A DNA stretch of 64,000 nt. Source: Maricaulaceae bacterium EIL42A08 (GTDB lineage Bacteria; Pseudomonadota; Alphaproteobacteria; Caulobacterales; Maricaulaceae). Location: positions 62,001 through 126,000 of the forward strand of contig JAMZNZ010000002.1 of assembly GCA_024178355.1 (NCBI GenBank), given 5' to 3'. This document shows positions 24,865-34,263 of the stretch, in pieces (positions within the stretch are counted from its first letter, which is position 1; each line of letters starts with the position of its first letter). Both the position numbers and the translations under genes were made by a program. A model generated the notes under the pieces. The model worked only from the letters and a program-made list of their open reading frames with translations. It was not told where the DNA came from and searched no databases.

Positions 24865-25758
24865 TTAGTTTCCGTTACTCAGGCCAGCCTGGCCCCGGAA
24901 ATAGTTGAAGAACTCGGAGTCCGGCGGAACCACGATGGGGGTGCCATCGCGAACCGCTGTCTCATAGGCGATCATGGACCGGTAGAAAGCGAAGAACTCT
25001 TCGTCCTGGCCATAGGCCGCCGCATAGATCCGGTTCCGCTGGGCGTCACCTTCACCGCGAATGCGCTCGGCTTCAGCACGGGCATTGGCCAGAAGCACGG
25101 TGGCTTCACGGTCAGCACCAGCGCGGATTTCCCGGGCACGTTCCTCACCCTCAGCGCGGATGAGTGCAGCTTGCTGCTGACGCTCAGAGCGCATGCGCTG
25201 GAAGACCCGCTCTTCCACCTCGTCGGGCAGATCAGCACGCAGGATGCGCACATCAATCACCTCAAGGCCCAGATCAGCGCGCAGGACCGCGGCATCAACC
25301 GAGGTTTCCACCCGGTCCATGATCTCGGTGCGCTGACCGGAGATGACTTCCTGTGACGGGATGGAGCCGACCACCGCTCGCAGGGCGTCTTCCATGATGG
25401 TGCTGAGGCGGGCACGAGCACCAGCCTCTGTGCGAACCGTCTGGAAATAGCGCAGTGGGTCGACGATGCGGTAGCGCAGGAAGGCGTCAACTTCCAGACG
25501 CTCCTGGTCACCGGCCGTCAGCTGCTGCGGGCGCATGTCGAACTCGACATTACGCTTGTCGAAGATCAGCGTTTCTTCCCACGGCAGCTTGAAGTGCAGG
25601 CCGGGGTCTTCATTGCCCACCGCATTGGTGGTCCGAACCGGATCACCAAAGCGCAGCACGAGGGCGGACTGGGTCTCGCTGACGGTATAGGTCGCCGTCA
25701 CAGCTGCGATGGTTGCGCCACCCAGAAGGATGACTAGCAGGATTGTCAGAATGCGCAT
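24865..25758 (-). CDS. hflC: HflC, protease modulator of FtsH
   Basis: A 297-residue SPFH/band-7 protein anchored by one N-terminal transmembrane helix (ILTILLVILLGGATIAAVTA), with the rest in the periplasm. SPFH blocks are VSETQSALVLRFGDPVRT and FDKRNVEFDMRPQQLTAGDQ. A long helical part follows (MRSERQQQAALIRAEGEERA, then ATVLLANARAEAERIRGEGD). HflC and HflK form the large cage around the FtsH protease that limits membrane-protein degradation. The gene is three bases after hflK. Confidence 0.96.
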   Translation of the reverse strand: MRILTILLVILLGGATIAAVTATYTVSETQSALVLRFGDPVRTTNAVGNEDPGLHFKLPWEETLIFDKRNVEFDMRPQQLTAGDQERLEVDAFLRYRIVDPLRYFQTVRTEAGARARLSTIMEDALRAVVGSIPSQEVISGQRTEIMDRVETSVDAAVLRADLGLEVIDVRILRADLPDEVEERVFQRMRSERQQQAALIRAEGEERAREIRAGADREATVLLANARAEAERIRGEGDAQRNRIYAAAYGQDEEFFAFYRSMIAYETAVRDGTPIVVPPDSEFFNYFRGQAGLSNGN

Positions 25759-25761
25759 GGT

Positions 25762-26925
25762 TTAACCTCCCTGGCCTGAGCCAGCAGCTTGACTGGCGGG
25801 ACCACGCGACTGGCCCAGTCGATCCAGCGGCAGGTAGGGCACCGCGCCATTGGCCTGATCAAGGATCATGAGATCGGAGCGACCCAGCACGCGTTCCATG
25901 GTTTCGATATACATACGCTGGCGGGTTACTTCTGGAGCCGCTGCATACTCGGTGTAGATCGAGTTGAAGCGGTCAGCCTGACCTTCAGCTTCGGCCACGA
26001 CCTGATCGCGGTAACCGCGTGCTTCTTCAAGCAGGCGTACCGCGTCACCACGAGCTTCCGGGACAACCCGGTTGGCATAGGCGGTCGCTTCAAGCGCGTT
26101 ACTTTCCGCGTCCTGAGCGGCTGAAATCACGTCCTGGAAGGCTGCGATCACGTCACCGGGCGGTGAGGCTTCCTGCAGGTTCAGGCCGACGATCTGGATG
26201 CCGGATTCATAAAGGTCGAGCGTTTCCTGCAGGATCGCTTCGGCGCGGGTCGCAACTTCGCCACGACCGCCGGAGATGATCGGCTGCAGGTCCGATGTAC
26301 CGACAACCTCGCGCATGGCGCTTTCAGCAATCGAACGCACAGTGTCCTGCTGGTCGCGCACGTTAAACAGGTAGTCGCGCACATTGGCTGGATCGACCTG
26401 CCACTGAACCGTGAAGGAGATGTCGACGATATTCTCGTCGCGGGTCACCATCAGCGCTTCTTGAGGGGTGTCGCCCAGCGTCACGTCACGGATCGTCGTG
26501 ACGTCTTCAATTTGAACGGTTTCGATCGGGAAGGGCAGTTTGAACCGCAGACCTGGCGTGGTGGTGCGCTCATAGGCACCAAAGCGCAGGACAACACCGG
26601 CTTCACCCGGACCGACCTGATACACCGACGCAAACATGACCACTACGGCCGCACCGATGGCCACCAGAGCCCCGAGGGCTCCGCCGCCACCTTTGCCGCC
26701 TTTGGAGCCACGGCCACCGCCGCCGCCACCCATCATGCCGCGGATCCAGGCCTGGAGCCGGCGGACCAGCTCGTCCAGATCCGGTTCCTGACCGCCGCTG
26801 CCGGGACCACGCCCGCCATTATTGGGGCCACGGCCCCACGGGTTTTGACCATTATTGTTGCCGCCGCCGCCGGAGCCCCAGGGACCTCCGCCGCCACCGC
26901 CACTCGAATTGTCATTCCAGGGCAT
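25762..26925 (-). CDS. hflK: HflK, protease modulator of FtsH
   Basis: A 387-residue partner of HflC. The chosen start, ATG 26925 (MPWNDNSSGGGGGGPWGSGG), follows a GGGGAG block; an ATG-like start ten codons upstream is possible. A Gly/Asn-rich cytosolic tail of about 90 residues leads to one transmembrane segment (GALGALVAIGAAVVVMFASV), then the SPFH domain (VGPGEAGVVLRFGAYERTTT, DENIVDISFTVQWQVDPANV) and the coiled-coil helix (AVRLLEEARGYRDQVVAEAE). Glycine-rich N-termini are normal for HflK. Co-transcribed with hflC. Confidence 0.96.
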   Translation of the reverse strand: MPWNDNSSGGGGGGPWGSGGGGNNNGQNPWGRGPNNGGRGPGSGGQEPDLDELVRRLQAWIRGMMGGGGGGRGSKGGKGGGGALGALVAIGAAVVVMFASVYQVGPGEAGVVLRFGAYERTTTPGLRFKLPFPIETVQIEDVTTIRDVTLGDTPQEALMVTRDENIVDISFTVQWQVDPANVRDYLFNVRDQQDTVRSIAESAMREVVGTSDLQPIISGGRGEVATRAEAILQETLDLYESGIQIVGLNLQEASPPGDVIAAFQDVISAAQDAESNALEATAYANRVVPEARGDAVRLLEEARGYRDQVVAEAEGQADRFNSIYTEYAAAPEVTRQRMYIETMERVLGRSDLMILDQANGAVPYLPLDRLGQSRGPASQAAGSGQGG

Positions 26926-27019
26926 ATGCTCCCCGCTTCTAGGATTGTTGTTCAACGCGTGAACCGCGCTTGTCCCGATATGTGGCGGTTATGCCGTATC
27001 GGTTCAAGTAAAACCGGCT

Positions 27020-27544
27020 TTAAGTCGCAGCCACACGATCAAGAATACGCACCACAAAGCCCGCATCGTCGCCCGGCTGCGCCTCAAAGCGCTGCGCTGA
27101 CACCTCGGTCCACGCATCTGGATCAAGCGCGGGAAAGTGCGCATCGCCCTCCGGCTCCAGATCCACCTCGGTCAGATAGATGCGGTCGGTGAGGGGGAGC
27201 AGATCAGTATAAAGCCGCGCCCCGCCAATCAGCGCCACTTCATCGACACCGGCATCCAGTGCCGCGGTGCGCGCGGCAATGATGGCCGAGCTGGTGTCGG
27301 GGAAGACATGGGCGCCCTCAGCCTCAGTCATTGAGCGGCTGACGATGATGTTTGCCCGGCCCGGAAGCGGTTTACGCGGCAGGCTGTCCCACGTTTTGCG
27401 CCCCATCACCACCGGCTTGCCCAGCGTCGTCGCCTTGAAATTCTTTAGATCAGACGGAATGCGCCAGGGCAGGTCACCCTCCCGGCCAATGACGCCGTTT
27501 TTAGCGACCGCCACAACGGCGGCGAGGCGGGGCTGGATCGCCAT
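27020..27544 (-). CDS. folA: dihydrofolate reductase
   Basis: A 174-residue NADPH-dependent enzyme that regenerates tetrahydrofolate from dihydrofolate. Seen blocks are VVAVAKNGVIGREGDLPWRI (substrate Asp replaced by the family-typical D/E region further on), FKATTLGKPVVMGRKTWDSL, NIIVSRSM and VALIGGARLYTDLLPLTDRI. The ATG directly follows the thyA stop codon, so the two folate-linked genes are coupled: ThyA makes dihydrofolate and FolA reduces it. Confidence 0.97.
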   Translation of the reverse strand: MAIQPRLAAVVAVAKNGVIGREGDLPWRIPSDLKNFKATTLGKPVVMGRKTWDSLPRKPLPGRANIIVSRSMTEAEGAHVFPDTSSAIIAARTAALDAGVDEVALIGGARLYTDLLPLTDRIYLTEVDLEPEGDAHFPALDPDAWTEVSAQRFEAQPGDDAGFVVRILDRVAAT

Positions 27545-28393
27545 CTACACCGCCACCGGCGCGCTGATGCGTGGGTGCGGGTCGTAGCCGTCGATGCAGA
27601 TGTCCTCATACTCGAACGCGAACAGGTCGGTGATGTCCGGATTCAGGTGCAGCCTGGGCAGGGCGCGGGGCGCGCGTGACAGCTGTTCAGCGACCTGATC
27701 GAAATGGTTGGAGTAGATGTGCGCATCGCCAAAGGTGTGGACATATTCACCCGGCTCATAACCGGTCGCCTGGGCCACCATGGCCAGCAGCAGGGCATAG
27801 CTGGCGATATTGAACGGCACGCCCAGGAACATGTCCGCGCTGCGCTGGTAAAGCTGCAGGTGAAGGCGGCCCCCCAGCACTTTGAACTGGAACAGCGTGT
27901 GACAGGGCGGCAGTGCCATGGACGGCACATCGGCCGGGTTCCACGCGCTGATGACGTGGCGGCGGCTGTCCGGGCTCGTCTTGATCTGCTCGATCAGGGC
28001 GCTGAGCTGGTCAATCTCCTCGCCATTGGGGCCTTCCCAGCGACGCCACTGCTTGCCATAGACCGGACCCAGCTCGCCGTTCTCGTCCGCCCACTCATCC
28101 CAGATGGAGACGCCGCGCTCTTGCAGCCATTTGACGTTGGTCATCCCCTTGATAAACCAGAGCAGTTCCACCGCGATGGACTTGAAATGCACCTTCTTGG
28201 TGGTCAAAAGCGGGAAGCCATCGGCCAGGTCACAGCGGATCTGCCGGCCAAACACGCCGCGCGTGCCGGTGCCGGTGCGATCGGTCTGATCATCGCCGGT
28301 CTCAAGGATATCGCGCAACAGGTCCAGATAGGCCCGCTCGATCGGCGAGGCGTTTGAATAATCTGGCGTCGGTGTCGCTTCGGCGATGGCCAT
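27545..28393 (-). CDS. thyA: thymidylate synthase
   Basis: Methylates dUMP to dTMP with methylene-tetrahydrofolate. Starting at ATG 28393 ([14 protein letters not shown]), which has GGAG at six bases, the product is 282 residues. It shows [34 protein letters not shown], the catalytic-loop [14 protein letters not shown] with Cys164, and [20 protein letters not shown]. Followed without a gap by folA. This organism therefore uses the classical ThyA route rather than ThyX, at least from this locus. Confidence 0.98.
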   Translation of the reverse strand: MAIAEATPTPDYSNASPIERAYLDLLRDILETGDDQTDRTGTGTRGVFGRQIRCDLADGFPLLTTKKVHFKSIAVELLWFIKGMTNVKWLQERGVSIWDEWADENGELGPVYGKQWRRWEGPNGEEIDQLSALIEQIKTSPDSRRHVISAWNPADVPSMALPPCHTLFQFKVLGGRLHLQLYQRSADMFLGVPFNIASYALLLAMVAQATGYEPGEYVHTFGDAHIYSNHFDQVAEQLSRAPRALPRLHLNPDITDLFAFEYEDICIDGYDPHPRISAPVAV

Positions 28394-28644
28394 GGCGTGC
28401 TCCGGTCGGTCTGGCGTGAGCTTCACGTTAACTTTTTCACCGATTCGGCGCAGCTGTCGGGGCGCAATTGCGTGTGGACAAGTGGGGCGAAAGCGCAGCG
28501 TGAGATCGTCTCAGCCTGTCCATTCTTTCATATTTCCTGACTTGCCGAAGGGGCATTTTTGTGCCCAGATGCAATCAGAACAAATTGCGAACATGGGTTG
28601 GTCGCGCGGGCGGCCGACCGGTTCTGACCACAGGGAGAAACGCC

Positions 28645-29022
28645 ATGATCGGCTACGTCACCATTGGCACCAATGACCTTGAGAAGGCAGCGCCCTTTTA
28701 CGACACCATCGCGAAACTGATGGATACGCCGCGCATGATGGAGGATGAAAACTTCATCGCGTGGGGCACGATGGAGGGCGGGGCCGGAATCGGCCTGACC
28801 AAGCCGTTCAACGGTGAACCGGCGACGGTGGGCAATGGTGTCATGGTCGCGCTGCTCGCCCGTGATCCTGACCACGTGAACGAAATCTACAATGCCGCCA
28901 TTGCTGCGGGCGGCACCGACGAAGGGGCCCCGGGCCTGCGCGGCGGCGGCTTCTACGCGGGCTATTTCCGCGACCTTGATGGCAACAAGCTCAATGCCTT
29001 CTGCATGGGCGTTGAGGGGTAG
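28645..29022 (+). CDS. VOC-family protein (glyoxalase-like)
   Basis: A 125-residue vicinal oxygen chelate protein. The start at ATG 28645 (MIGYVTIGTNDLEKAAPFYD) has GGAG seven bases upstream. The two beta-alpha-beta-beta-beta units of one VOC module are visible, the second ending FYAGYFRDLDGNKLNAFCMG, with the expected metal-ligand positions near the start and at the Asp/Asn end only partly conserved. VOC proteins include dioxygenases, isomerases and resistance proteins; no specific reaction can be assigned. Confidence 0.87.
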   Translation: MIGYVTIGTNDLEKAAPFYDTIAKLMDTPRMMEDENFIAWGTMEGGAGIGLTKPFNGEPATVGNGVMVALLARDPDHVNEIYNAAIAAGGTDEGAPGLRGGGFYAGYFRDLDGNKLNAFCMGVEG

Positions 29023-29045
29023 GGTTTAAGTGGGGTGATCTGGCG

Positions 29046-29350
29046 GTGTTTGAAGTACCGCCAGACGCCTCAAACGCCTCGGGCACCTCGCGTTATCAGT
29101 ATGATGGTGCGGCGCTGATCGCCCACTCCAACACCAGCGGCAGCCTGATCCAGACCAACAGCTATGACGCGTTCGGCGTACCGGGGGTCCTCAAACGGCG
29201 GCTGGTTCCAATACACGGGTCAGCTGTGGCTGGAGGGTGAGAGCGGGCCGCGCGAAGCGAGGAAAGGCCCCCCTCTAACGGCAACCTGACCAGCTATGGC
29301 GGTCGCACCTTCGGGTATGACACTTATAACCGCCTGATCACGGTGGGCGT
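29046..29350 (+). pseudogene. RHS/YD-repeat protein remnants
   Basis: Three fragments of an RHS-type protein. The first reads RYQYDGAALIAHSNTSGSLI and SYDAFGVPG in one frame. The next, SSNGGWFQYTGQLWLEGE, continues in a second frame after a G5 run at 29183-29187, consistent with one inserted G. After a spacer at about 29240-29276, GNLTSYGGRTFGYDTYNRLI returns in the first frame; this type of block normally lies before, not after, the other two. The order is scrambled, the rest of the roughly 1000-residue gene is missing, and there is no toxin tip. It is a decayed relic of a polymorphic-toxin or wall-associated gene. Confidence 0.8.
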
Positions 29351-29482
29351 CCCACGCGGCGTTAGGCCGCTCGCATTGCGCGTGACCCCAGCTTCAGTAT
29401 GGGTAAAGTGATCGCCTTGGCGGGGCTGGCTTGCGGACAGGGCGGGCTGGCTTCGCGACTGGCAAGCACGGGGGTGAAGGCC

Positions 29483-30279
29483 ATGGCGGTATTGGACAAC
29501 GGGCCGGGTGCGGCCAATGGGGCAGGGCCTGGCGCGGCGGAGAACCGGTTTTTACACCGGGCGATGCTGGCGCTGGTGCTGATTGCGATGGTCGGCTTTG
29601 CCATGTTCAGCCTGGCGGGTGCGACCGACATTACCCAGATGCCTCTGCTGACCCATGTGCACGCGGTCACCATGGGGGCGTGGCTGATCCTGGTGGCGGT
29701 TCAAAGCCAGTTTTGGGCAGTCACGGACCCATCGCGCTTCACAGACAGCTTGGACGCTTTGGCGTGTTGCTGGCGGCTTTTGTGGTGATCAGCGGGCTGA
29801 TGACCTCCTACCACACCATCGCCATCGGGCGGCTGCCGCCCTTCTTTACGCCGGGCTATTTCCTGACCCTGGGCGTTTTAAACATCGTGATGTTTGCCGG
29901 CTTTGTGAGCGCGGCCATCGTGACGCGAAAGACCACCAGCTGGCACCGGCGCCTGATGCTGGCCTCGCTGATCATGCTGTTTGAGCCGGTGCTGGGCCGG
30001 GTGCTGCCCTTCTTCATCATCCCGTTCGTGGGTGGGCCCGAAGCGGCGATGCCGGTGCTGATGGAAAACCGCGACGCGCTGGAGCTTCTGCGCCTTGTTG
30101 TCCATTCAGGCATTGTCGGCGTGGTGATGCTGGGCGACCGGCTGGCCACCGGCCGCTTCCACCCGGTGTGGGGCTATGTGCTGGTGGCGGTGATCGCGCT
30201 TTATGGCCTGGTCAACACGGTCAGCGGCCTGCCCATGGTGGCCGAGTTTGCTGGCGGCATCGCTCCGGCAGGCCAATAG
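29483..30279 (+). pseudogene. membrane protein gene with a frameshift
   Basis: Two overlapping frames together encode one hydrophobic protein of about 265 residues. The first half runs from ATG 29483 (MAVLDNGPGA) through ALVLIAMVGFAMFSLAG and PLLTHVHAVTMGAWLILVAV to DPSRFTDSL near 29750. The second half continues in another frame as GRFGVLLAAFVVISGLMTSY to GGIAPAGQ at 30279. One missing base around 29747 (agcttgg, probably agccttgg) explains the break. About seven transmembrane segments are predicted by eye. I do not recognise the family. A sequencing error would restore an intact gene. Confidence 0.75.
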
Positions 30280-30312
30280 GTTCAGAACCCAAGTCGCGCC
30301 GCTCCTGCTGTC

Positions 30313-31287
30313 TTATGGCGAGACAGAGCAATACTGCTCGGTCGGCACGGTGCCGAGGAACTGGACCGTTGTTCCAGCCGGAATGGCATATTCGCTTTCG
30401 CCAACTTCCTCATAACCGATCGTGCCGTCCGGGCGCTGGTTGCCGGGTCCCCAGTCAAAGGTATAGCCCAGCGAGGTCCACGGGTACTGAACCGGCTGTG
30501 CCGTGCCGTAGGAAGTATAATACTGGTTCAGGAAGAAGGCCCGGTGGGCTTCACAGCCATCGGTGCAGGGCGACGGGAATCCGACGCTGCACGAGGTGGT
30601 GTCGGTCGCCGGATCACCGCAGGGCCGGAAAACGGCGTCGCCGCCTTCATCGGGTGAAAGCTGGAACTGGACGATATGGGTTTTCGATGAGCTGGGCGGC
30701 AGACCCAGTCTTTGCTCCATGCGGACCACGAGGGCGTCAGGATCGTCGCTCACTTCGGTGCGGTAATCGCGGCAGAAGTCCTGCAGGTGCGGCGCGAGCG
30801 TGACCCACGTATCGCCGGTCATCTCGTGCGGGCCGGGTGCTTCTGGGTACTGGCTCACCTGATCACTTCGGATCCAGCTGATCATGGTGTAGACCCCGGT
30901 CCGGGGCAGGGGATCGAGGCTGTTTACCACTTCAGAGGGTTCGGCCATGGAGGCGTCATCAACCGCCTCAAGATACCGGTCATAGCGACGGCGCAGCGTG
31001 TTGGCCTCTTCGGTTACCGGCACGCAGACATTGCTGCCAACCGGCAGGTTGTTCATGTCGCTGATAAAGCTGATTTCGTCCTGTCCGACGCGCGCATTGC
31101 TGGCGAGCATGATGGCGGTGCGAAAACTGGTATCTCCAAACCAGAAATCAGACAGCTGGGTCAGCGTGGTTTCCGGGTCAATGGCGACCACGGCCCGGCA
31201 GTCGGTTGGTGCTGGCTGGGCGCTGCAGGCGGTCGTAACGGCCAGTGCCAGAAGGCTGGTTGTTGCCAGCGTAAATACGGATTTCAT
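30313..31287 (-). CDS. lipoprotein with LysM-like N-terminal region
   Basis: A 324-residue probable lipoprotein. The start ATG 31287 (MKSVFTLATTSLLALAVTTA) has a signal sequence ending in a lipobox-like VTTAC. The mature N-terminus, DPETTLTQLSDFWFGDTSFR...NLPVGSNVCVPV, looks like a divergent LysM repeat (threonine-led helix, then Leu-X-X-Gly-X-X-hydrophobic-X-hydrophobic-Pro). The rest has several Cys pairs (CGDPATDTTSCSVGFPSPCT, DGCEAHR), which suggests disulfides in the periplasm. I do not recognise the C-terminal part. Overall function is unknown. Confidence 0.78.
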   Translation of the reverse strand: MKSVFTLATTSLLALAVTTACSAQPAPTDCRAVVAIDPETTLTQLSDFWFGDTSFRTAIMLASNARVGQDEISFISDMNNLPVGSNVCVPVTEEANTLRRRYDRYLEAVDDASMAEPSEVVNSLDPLPRTGVYTMISWIRSDQVSQYPEAPGPHEMTGDTWVTLAPHLQDFCRDYRTEVSDDPDALVVRMEQRLGLPPSSSKTHIVQFQLSPDEGGDAVFRPCGDPATDTTSCSVGFPSPCTDGCEAHRAFFLNQYYTSYGTAQPVQYPWTSLGYTFDWGPGNQRPDGTIGYEEVGESEYAIPAGTTVQFLGTVPTEQYCSVSP

Positions 31288-31494
31288 GGTCATTGCCCCT
31301 GTTGTGTCCCTCGCGCGGATGCGCGGCCACCGACACGATAACCCAGGGATGTGTTTTGCACACTAAATAATTGAGGCGCTATTTGAGCGCAGCGGCACGG
31401 TAAACTATTGGGGGGGCTGACTGGGGGCCATGGCATTCAGCGCCGCAGCGGACTAAGTGAGAGGGTCAGGCCCAAGCGAACTGGAAGACCGCCC

Positions 31495-33039
31495 ATGAAA
31501 GAACCGAGCCGCCGCGCCAAACTGCTTGTGCGCAACGCCACGCGCGATGATGTGCCTGCGATCCTGGCGCTGCAGGACCGGGCCTATCCGAATATGGATC
31601 CCGATACTCCCGCCATGATCCGCGGCCAGATCGCCAACTTCCCCGAAGGCCAGTTTGTGGTCGAGTATGAAGGCGATGTGGTGGGCTGGTGCGCCAGCTT
31701 CATCATTGGCGAAGACGTGGCCTTCGGGCCCCATGACTGGGCGGGGATTACCGGTGCGGGCTTTGCCGCGCGCCATGATCCTGATGGGGACTGGCTTTAT
31801 GGGATGGAAGTCGCGGTCGACCCGTCGCGGCGCCGCCTTCGCATTGGCCAGCGGCTCTATGATGCGCGCAAATCCCTGTGTGAGGAGTTTGGCCTGAAAG
31901 GTGTGGTGTTTGGGGGCCGGCTGCCCGGCTTTAAACGCAAGCGCAAGCAATACCCCACGCCGCAGGATTATCTCGATGCGGTGGCCGAGGGCGAGATCAA
32001 GGATCCGGTGCTGAATTTCCAGATGCGCGCTGGGTTTGAGCCGGAGGGTATCCTGAAAGGCTATATGCCGGAGGACAAGGACAGCGGCGGTGCGGCCGCG
32101 CGCATGGTCTGGCGCAATTCAAGCTTTGTGGAGGCGCGGCTTCCCCACCAGCGCCCGGCCAAGACCACCGTGCGGGTGGCCGCCATCCAGATGGCCATGC
32201 GCGCCGTTGAAAGCATGGAAGAGTTTGAACGTAATGTGGAGTACTTCACCGAGGTCTGTTCTGAATACAGGGCTGATTTCTGTGTATTCCCAGAGATGTT
32301 CACGGTGTCCCTGCTGGCGCTGGAAAAGCGAAAGCTGACGCCGGAGGAAAGCATCGAAGCTCTGTCGCGCCACACGCCGCGCTTTCTGGACCTGATGCGT
32401 AACCTGGCGGTGCGCTTCAACATCAATATCGTCGGCGGGTCTCACCCCACGCGCACTGATGACGGGGATATCCAGAATGTCGCCTACATCTTTCTGCGTG
32501 ATGGATCGGTCCATTCGCAAGAGAAGATCCATCCCACACCGAACGAGCGCTACTGGTGGAATATCAAGGGCGGGGATTTCGTCCACGCGATCCCGACCGA
32601 TTGCGGCCCGGTGGGCGTGCTGATCTGTTATGACACCGAGTTTCCAGAGCTTGCCCGGCGCCTGGCCGATGAAGGCGCGAAGATCATCTTTGCGCCCTAC
32701 GCCACCGATGATCGGACTGGGCATTTGCGGGTGCGCTACTGCTCCCACGCGCGGGCGGTGGAAAACCAGCTCTATGTCGTCACTGCGGGCAATGTGGGCA
32801 ATCTGCCCGGCGTGGAAAACATGGACATCAACTACGCCCAGAGCGCGGTAATTACCCCGTGTGACTTCCCGTTTGCCCGTGATGGCATTGCCGCTGAGGC
32901 GAGCGAAAACGTGGAGACCATCGCGGTGGCTGATCTGCACATTGATGACCTGACCGAAGCGCGGCGCGCCGGCTCGGTGCGAAACCTGCGCGACCGCCGC
33001 TTTGACCTGTATCGGATCGTGTGGACGGACCGAAACTAG
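31495..33039 (+). CDS. fusion of GNAT acetyltransferase and carbon-nitrogen hydrolase
   Basis: A 514-residue two-domain protein. The start ATG 31495 (MKEPSRRAKLLVRNATRDDV) has GGAAG seven bases upstream. Residues 8-200 form a GNAT acetyltransferase (YGMEVAVDPSRRRLRIGQRL, with acetyl-CoA loop variant RRRLRIGQRL). Residues 220-510 form a nitrilase-superfamily amidohydrolase with the triad Glu267 (CVFPEMF), Lys344 (QEKIHPTP) and Cys378 (LICYDTEFPELA). Such fusions are known in many bacteria but their substrate is not established; an acyl-transfer then amide-cleavage sequence is plausible. A strong terminator follows. Confidence 0.94.
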   Translation: MKEPSRRAKLLVRNATRDDVPAILALQDRAYPNMDPDTPAMIRGQIANFPEGQFVVEYEGDVVGWCASFIIGEDVAFGPHDWAGITGAGFAARHDPDGDWLYGMEVAVDPSRRRLRIGQRLYDARKSLCEEFGLKGVVFGGRLPGFKRKRKQYPTPQDYLDAVAEGEIKDPVLNFQMRAGFEPEGILKGYMPEDKDSGGAAARMVWRNSSFVEARLPHQRPAKTTVRVAAIQMAMRAVESMEEFERNVEYFTEVCSEYRADFCVFPEMFTVSLLALEKRKLTPEESIEALSRHTPRFLDLMRNLAVRFNINIVGGSHPTRTDDGDIQNVAYIFLRDGSVHSQEKIHPTPNERYWWNIKGGDFVHAIPTDCGPVGVLICYDTEFPELARRLADEGAKIIFAPYATDDRTGHLRVRYCSHARAVENQLYVVTAGNVGNLPGVENMDINYAQSAVITPCDFPFARDGIAAEASENVETIAVADLHIDDLTEARRAGSVRNLRDRRFDLYRIVWTDRN

Positions 33040-33045
33040 GCACGA

Positions 33046-33075
33046 AAAAGGCCCTCCCGCGTGGGAGGGCCTTTT
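33046..33075. terminator. bidirectional rho-independent terminator
   Basis: A perfect 13-bp stem AAAAGGCCCTCCC / GGGAGGGCCTTTT with loop GCGT, flanked by A and T runs on both strands. It lies between the convergent GNAT-nitrilase and proB genes and can serve both. Confidence 0.95.
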
Positions 33076-33098
33076 ACTTCGGGCCTGAGCCGGCCGGG

Positions 33099-34253
33099 TT
33101 AGCTGACCAGCTTCATCTCGTCGGTGGGCGCTTCCCAGGTCAGGTGGTGATCCTGGATCAGCGCCATATTGTCGGCCGCAATCACGCGCGGTTTCACCTC
33201 ATAGCCGAGCAGGCTTTCAGGATCCTCACCGGGATTGCGCGCCAGCAGCATCACTTCAGCAGACGTGAAGTTCGTCATGCCGCGGGCCAGCTCCTCGCCG
33301 TCCTCGTCATAGACGTGCAGCACGTCACCCTTGGTGAACTCACCCTGGATGGAGACCAGGTCCGAGCCTTCGATGGAGGTGCGCTTGTCGCGCAGCTTCT
33401 CGGCCATCTCCTTGTTGACCGTCAGGCCGCCAGCCTGTTGCAGCCGATCGGTGAGCCAGATGCGCCAGCTAGAGTCCGGGTCACCATTGGCAACGCAGCG
33501 CGTGTGGCGGCGCGAACCGTTCAGCACGGCCGTCATCGGCGCTTCGTTTTCGCCCTTGGCGATCAGCGTGGTCACACCAGCATTTTGCGCCATGTTGGCC
33601 GCTTTCATCTTTGTCAGCATGCCGCCGGTACCCAGCGCGCTGACTGAGTCTGTCACGTCAAGATAGCCCGACACATCCTCGACCACCGGCACGTGCTTGG
33701 CCTCCGGGTCTTCCGGGTTGCGGTCATAAAGACCGTCCACACTGGTCAGGATCATCAGGTTGTCGGCCTGGATCATCTGGGCGACTTTGGCCGCGAGGCG
33801 GTCATTATCACCCACCTTGATTTCCTGGGTCGTGACCGAGTCGTTCTCGTTCACGATCGGCATCACACCGTTTTCCAGAAGGCGGGTGATGGTGTTCTTC
33901 ACGTTCAGGAAGCGGCGGCGATCTTCGAGATCTTCCAGCGTGACGAGCACCTGGGCGATATCAAAGCCGTATTCCAGTGCGATCTGCTTGTAAGCGTTCA
34001 TCAGAAGCGGCTGACCGCAGGCCGCTGCGGCCTGCTTGTCGAGAATGCCCGCGGTTTCCGGGTCCGCATCGATGACGGACATGCCGATAGCAACCGAGCC
34101 AGAGGAGGTCAGGATCACATCGGTCCCTTCCTCTCTCAACTTGGCCACGTCACTCAAAACCCCATGCATGAAAGCGTAGCGCAAGGTAAGATGATCAGTG
34201 TTCGCCAATAAAGATGAACCGATCTTTAGCACTAGACGCTTACGTTCTGACAA
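33099..34253 (-). CDS. proB: glutamate 5-kinase
   Basis: First step of proline synthesis: phosphorylates glutamate. The start is assigned to TTG 34253 (then SERKRLVLKIGSSLL), because GGAGG lies five bases upstream and the residues beyond it are not ProB-like; the product is 384 residues. The kinase domain shows DVILTSSGSVAIGM, PIVNENDSVTTQEIKVGDND and GGMLTKMKAANMAQNAGVTT. The C-terminal PUA domain (DVLHVYDEDGEELARGMTNF) is present. It is divergent from proC-proA-putP. An attenuator-like hairpin with eight T lies immediately before the Shine-Dalgarno sequence. Confidence 0.95.
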   Translation of the reverse strand: MSERKRLVLKIGSSLLANTDHLTLRYAFMHGVLSDVAKLREEGTDVILTSSGSVAIGMSVIDADPETAGILDKQAAAACGQPLLMNAYKQIALEYGFDIAQVLVTLEDLEDRRRFLNVKNTITRLLENGVMPIVNENDSVTTQEIKVGDNDRLAAKVAQMIQADNLMILTSVDGLYDRNPEDPEAKHVPVVEDVSGYLDVTDSVSALGTGGMLTKMKAANMAQNAGVTTLIAKGENEAPMTAVLNGSRRHTRCVANGDPDSSWRIWLTDRLQQAGGLTVNKEMAEKLRDKRTSIEGSDLVSIQGEFTKGDVLHVYDEDGEELARGMTNFTSAEVMLLARNPGEDPESLLGYEVKPRVIAADNMALIQDHHLTWEAPTDEMKLVS

Positions 34254-34263
34254 AATAACCTCC

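Noticed and set aside
26660-26925. Glycine-rich low-complexity stretch in hflK, considered as an insertion
   Set aside because: Gly/Asn-rich N-terminal tails are normal for HflK in this group.
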